Source: Prillingera fragicola (taxonomy: Eukaryota > Basidiomycota > Tremellomycetes > Trichosporonales > Trichosporonaceae). From it: DNA of 64,000 bases. The position numbers and the translations under genes are program-made. The stretch lies in the NCBI GenBank assembly GCA_002335605.1, contig BEDY01000003.1, positions 2,046,001-2,110,000 on the forward strand, given 5' to 3'. Of the stretch, positions 58,091-64,000 are shown in pieces. Within the stretch, counting starts at the first letter, position 1. The number at the start of each line of letters is the position of its first letter. Under the pieces are notes generated by a model that had not been told where the DNA came from, ran no database searches, and saw nothing but the letters and a program-made list of their open reading frames with translations.

Positions 58091-61000
58091 ATGGTGGCTT
58101 TGTCCTACAAGATACCGCTGCCAGCCTCGCCTCCCCCAAGTCCGCCTCGCGGCACGTCTCGGGACCCAAATACGTTTTCAACCAGCAAGGCTACCGCGAT
58201 GGCGCTCAAGCAGGCTATAGCACCTCATTCGCCCATCCCTAGTCCAGACGTCTCCAGGGAGGACATTGACGATGCCTCGAGCGGGGACGGGGGTAGCACT
58301 TCTGTCGAGTCGCGAGTGCAGTGTCCCAAGCTCAATGACTTTGAACTCATCCGTGTCCTGGGCAAGGGATGTGCAGGACGAGTACGTCTGGGCCAGACGA
58401 CCGGTCAGCTAACAGCTCTCAGGTGCTTCTCGTCAAGCACACACCCACGTCAAGGGTGCACGCAATGAAGGCTATTTCCAAGCGCGCTGTGCTTGCCAAC
58501 GACGAGTTGGATCACACTTTGGCAGAGCAGCACATTCTAAAGCACTTTGCGCTGAGTGAACGCCGTAACGCTTTCATCTCGCGACTCTACTACTCGTTCT
58601 GCGACAAGGAGAACTTTTACCTGGTTATGGAGTTTTACCCGGGAGGTGATCTGGCGACGCAGATGGAAATCCATGGCATCCTGGGTCCTCTGCGAACAAG
58701 GTTCTACACCTGTGACATTGTTGCCGGCCTCGAGGCATTGTGAGTGTCAAGGCTGGGGCAAATGTGCTGACTCTGCAGGCACAAGGAGGGTATCCTAGTC
58801 CGTGATCTCAAGCCGGAGAACATTCTGCTCAACTGGCATGGACATGCTGTTCTGGCCGACTTTGGATTGTCCAAGTCGTTTGGCTTCCGCGGCGATCCTG
58901 TTCCTGTCAAGCTCCCCGCAGACTACATCGAGGGCAAAGGAATTCCTCCCGTGCATGCCGGTAAAGGCTTTGGCTCGTACCGTAACGGCGAGCTCACCTG
59001 GGACCGAGCATACTCGTTTGTTGGAACACAAGAGTATCTTGCCCCAGAGGTCATCAAGCGGAACCACTACACGTACGCGATCGATTGGTGGGCGCTGGGC
59101 TGCATCGTCTGCGAGTGTCTCACGGGGCGAGTGCCATTCCGTGGTCAGGAAGATGAGAGCAACGTAGGTTGGCTTGTGGAAGGTTGCGCTGACAACTAGC
59201 ACGAGCTCTACGAACGTGTGATCAACAAGCGCTGGGATTCGATGTATCGCGGCGACAACCAGCCGCGGTCTTATCTAAAGGAGCGCTACAGGATTGACGC
59301 CGTCACCTATGACTTTATCGAAGGGGTGAGCTGACAACGTCGAACAGTTTGCTGATCCTCAGCTCTTGGCCAAGGAGCCCATGTTCCGCCTCACAGAGCC
59401 CAGTGTCAAGGCGCATGGCTATTTCACCAACGTGTACGTCTCCAAAGCCAAGCTGCGACTGACATTCAAAGTGACTGGGACACGGTGGACAAGGGCGACT
59501 ACCAGGACCCGTTCCAGCTCGAGATTGATCCTGTTGCCGAGTATAATACCCAGTTTTTCCCCAGGCTTTGCTTGGAGGAGACACCCACGGTCGACATGAC
59601 CGGCCACGACTATGGAAAGGACGGCGACGAGCAAAACGCTCTTAATAATGACGATATATTCGCAGCCGCTCAGGCCAAGTTTTCCACCGAACTCGAGTCA
59701 TTTGAGTGGACTTGCCACCAAACGCTTGATGACCCCGATTACGACGGTGCTCCCATTGAGACCGAGGCGGACGAGTTGCGAGAAGAGGAGCCGACTGTGA
59801 ATCAGGGAGACGCAGTGGAGGAGGAGCATGTGGAGGAGCTCAGCGATGCCGCCAGCCAGCGTTCTCGAAAATCAATCATCGAGGACATGCCGGCTGATCC
59901 TGACACTAGTCTGGTTATGCCCGTCAGCAGGGAGACGGACGACGAGTCAGATGGCGCACTTTCGTCCATTGTGTCAACGCCATCCAAGGCGCCCTCTATC
60001 GTCTTGCCTCTTGCTAGCACGCCCATCACGACCTCTTCGGAGGCGCCGCTCCATTCGACCCCGATCCCTTCTGTTCACGTGATTGACAGTGACAAGCTGC
60101 CCTCTCCGCCTGTGCATGCCCTGCCTCTGAGTGCGGAAGAGGCATCGCCTTCTGGAGTGACCAACCGACTCCCATCAGGCCCACCGTTGAGTGGCCTCTC
60201 GGTATCTGATGTCATTTCTGTCCCGTCGCCCGTCCAAGGCAGTCCGAACCTCATCATCCGCCGGCATCGCAACATGCCCAGTCTGGACAGGTTCAACCAT
60301 GCTCGCCTTTCCGTCGAGTTCAACGGAACATTGGCGCAGCTCGGCGACGAGGATTGGGAGCAACTTGATGCCGAAGCCTTGCCAGAGGCTCCAAACGGTG
60401 CCAATGCGTCTGGACAGACATCAATCTTTGCGCGTGGACTTGGCAGTGTGCTTGGCCGTCGACCCTCTGGACGACCAATGGGCCGAACCACCTCGACCTC
60501 TGTTCGAGTTTCATCTGGTCTTCGGAAGGCTGTCACATCCGAGTCTGACACTTCGTCAGAACGCAGCCCGACCAAGACTCGACACCCCTTGTTTGCCTCG
60601 CGTGGGATTGAAAACACGAAGCGTGCGTTTACACGTATCAAGGCGTTCCCGCCAAACAAGCGCACAGGTGACGATGGTGCCCGATCTTCGCCATCGGCGC
60701 CTACGTCGACGGTGACGTCGCCGGTGCCATCCATTCGTGGTGAGGCTCCTCCGTCAGACGCCAATGGCCGGCAGACTCTCTCCATGCGGGATGCGCCGCG
60801 TCCTAACGAAACATCGACGAAACGCAACTCTCTTGTGTCTGCGTTATCGGCTGGGCCTCGCACGACGGGACGTTCTGGTGGCGAGCTTCCGTCCATCTTT
60901 ACGCGGCAAAAGACGCGCCGCCGCTCGCAGGCACCACAGTCGCGTTCGTCGGCCACTTCGGGTAGCGCGACCACTCTGGAGGAGCCAACCAGTGCGATAA

Positions 61001-61092
61001 GTGAGGGCTCCTCGCAAGTGCCGCGGGTCGAGCTCACTACTACTGCTCCGATTGAGTGGGAACTTGCCTTGCGCGAGTCCACCTCCAATTGA
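58091..61092 (+). CDS. AGC-type Ser/Thr kinase with activation-segment insert and long tail
   Basis: Exons 58091-58381, 58423-58739, 58779-59163, 59200-59325, 59363-59433, 59472-61092; 936 aa. Kinase domain about 83-430: FELIRVLGKGCAGRVLLVKH, HAMKAISKRAVL (Lys), LVRDLKPENILL, ADFGLSKSFGF, VGTQEYLAPEVIKRNHYTYA, IDWWALGCIVCECLTG. An insert of roughly 55 residues (includes PADYIEGKGIPPVHAGKGFG) sits between DFG and APE, a layout also known from Greatwall/Rim15-type kinases, though much shorter here. HGYFTNVDWDTVDKGDYQDP is the AGC-like post-domain. The last ~500 residues are Ser/Pro/Thr-rich and unstructured. An upstream exon is possible since acceptor-like ctag abuts the ATG. Exact subfamily unresolved. 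Confidence 0.83.
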
Positions 61093-61336
61093 GCCCGCTG
61101 GATATCATTGTCCTTATACCTTAATTGTAAAGATCTTGTTCATGATTGCATGTTAATGATGCCATGCGCAGACCACATCGCTGAGTAGACCAACGTCGCT
61201 GAGTGTTACTCAGCTGCTTTGTCATTCAAAGGCTTGGTTTGGGTCAACGTAGGATGTTGCGAAGAAATCGGACACTGAAGGATTCCGAGGAGATGACCTT
61301 CCGAATCTTGGACGTGGGCGGCGATTGAGGGCCACC

Positions 61337-63177
<1,841 letters not shown>

Positions 63178-63827
63178 AGCCTGCTTTCACGATGGGTGGT
63201 TGAACGACATGGAAGGCCGTCAACGTGGTCGCCAAATCGCCCCGAATACAACGATTACGATTCACTTCATTAGCGGGAGCAATGATTTGCCCCCGTACAT
63301 TAGCGGAATCAATACGATTAGAAAAGCACAATGTCTTCGTAGATGCAGCATGTGGACATAGATGTTCAACGTAGATTGGCAGGCAAATTGAACGCAAATG
63401 GTTGTGGTGGGCGATACAGCCTGTTTCAGGAATCGCATTGGTGCTCTCATGGTGACGAGTCTCGCGAGCGCAGGTACTTGTGGCCACAGACTTGAGCCGA
63501 TTAGGTGGATCGTAACAGCGGGCGATGTGGCGCCTGGGGTCTCGTCCTGCAATTCCTGTTTATCTTGATTCATGGCTATTGAGAATGATACAATGGAGTT
63601 CCTTGTGCAGGCCGTACGCGGCACTGGGTGGTTGATGTGGATCTTGATAGGCAGCCAGACGTAGACGACGGGTTCTGTCGTCGACTATGGTTCGGTTTCG
63701 GCGAGCTCGTTAGATGAGTTGCGAGGTCAGCAATAGATTGACACGGTCAGCGCGGTAAGGCAATTCAGTCGTGCGGTCACACCTCATGCGGCCTTAGAGT
63801 GTGACAAGCAATTGCATGCCATTCTGC
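63178..63827. other. Convergent intergenic region, no gene seen
   Basis: About 650 bp between the glutathione reductase stop (+) and the FKBP stop (-). Short similar segments (cattagcggga near 63267 and cattagcggaa near 63298) are the only pattern noticed. Confidence 0.5.
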
Positions 63828-64000
63828 TTAGAGCTCCTCCTTGCGGTTCTTAATGTCAAGAAGCTCGACGTCAAAGGTGAGGGTAGCCTCAGCGGGGATG
63901 ACGGGAGGGTGACCACGACGGCCTGTCGAGTCAGCCACACGCCGCGCTCGGGGGACTCACCGTAAGCCATGTCGGGAGGAATGGTGAGGACACGCTTCTC
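63828..64000 (-). CDS. FKBP-type peptidyl-prolyl isomerase (FKBP2-like), 3' part
   Basis: C-terminal end of an FK506-binding proline isomerase; the rest lies past the right edge. Exons 64000-63961 and 63922-63828 with a 38-nt intron. Seen: EKRVLTIPPDMAYGGRRGHP, then PVIPAEATLTFDVELLDI and NRKEEL before the TAA. The TIPP.MAYG.....P..IP..A.L.FDVEL pattern is diagnostic. The final KEEL resembles an ER-retention tetrapeptide, as FKBP2 (RTEL in mammals) carries, pointing to an ER chaperone role; without the N-terminus the signal peptide cannot be checked. Confidence 0.85.

Noticed and set aside
60075..61088. 337-aa minus-strand frame over the kinase tail
   Set aside because: Antisense of a Ser/Pro-rich exon; no motif.

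Overview
The window is about 64 kb of nuclear DNA from a basidiomycete fungus. Genes are broken by many short introns (mostly 34-60 nt) with GT..AG ends and a CTGAC or CTAAC branch site just upstream of the acceptor. Coding DNA is GC-rich, and the gene set is wholly eukaryotic (telomerase RT, beta-COP, GRASP, RBBP4-type WD40, Zn2Cys6 factor). Intron style and protein resemblance suggest Tremellomycetes, possibly Trichosporonales; that placement is an inference. I traced exon chains by hand, and for nearly all models the summed exon lengths are divisible by three.

Layout: a zinc-knuckle protein cut by the left edge (+); proteasome ubiquitin receptor Rpn13 (-) with a tandemly duplicated 3' end; a secreted CAP protein (-); a gene-poor stretch of 3.4 kb; a 20-exon telomerase reverse transcriptase (+); ribosomal proteins eL21 (-) and uS4 (+) in divergent array; an RS-rich SCI1-like protein (-); two copies of an ARMT1/DUF89 damage-control phosphatase in an exact 2,636-bp direct tandem duplication (+); a 14-TM-type MFS exporter (-); nucleoside diphosphate kinase (-) with a second candidate last exon downstream; a small single-TM protein (+); BCKDH E1 alpha (+); a membrane-anchored GH15 glucoamylase (+); a DUF3074 START-like protein (-); a Siw14/Oca-type phosphatase (+); an RBBP4/Msi1/Hat2 WD40 protein (-); ATP synthase subunit e (-); beta-COP (+); a GRASP protein (+); a GCK-III/Kic1-type kinase (+); a Zn2Cys6 factor (-); an NKAP homologue (+); a Bud14/Tea4 SH3 protein (-); an AGC-type kinase with a long tail (+); glutathione reductase (+); and an ER-type FKBP cut by the right edge (-).

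There is no gene cluster in the operon sense; neighbours are mostly housekeeping genes. Themes recur: telomere maintenance; secretory pathway (beta-COP, GRASP, FKBP, CAP protein, glucoamylase); polarity (Kic1-type kinase, Bud14/Tea4); RNA-linked RS proteins (SCI1-like, NKAP). Convergent pairs are tightly packed (73-160 bp between stop codons). I found no transposon, CRISPR array, rRNA or convincing tRNA. The most notable structures are the identical tandem gene duplication, the possible alternative C-terminal exon of NDK, and the two-start organisation of glutathione reductase.
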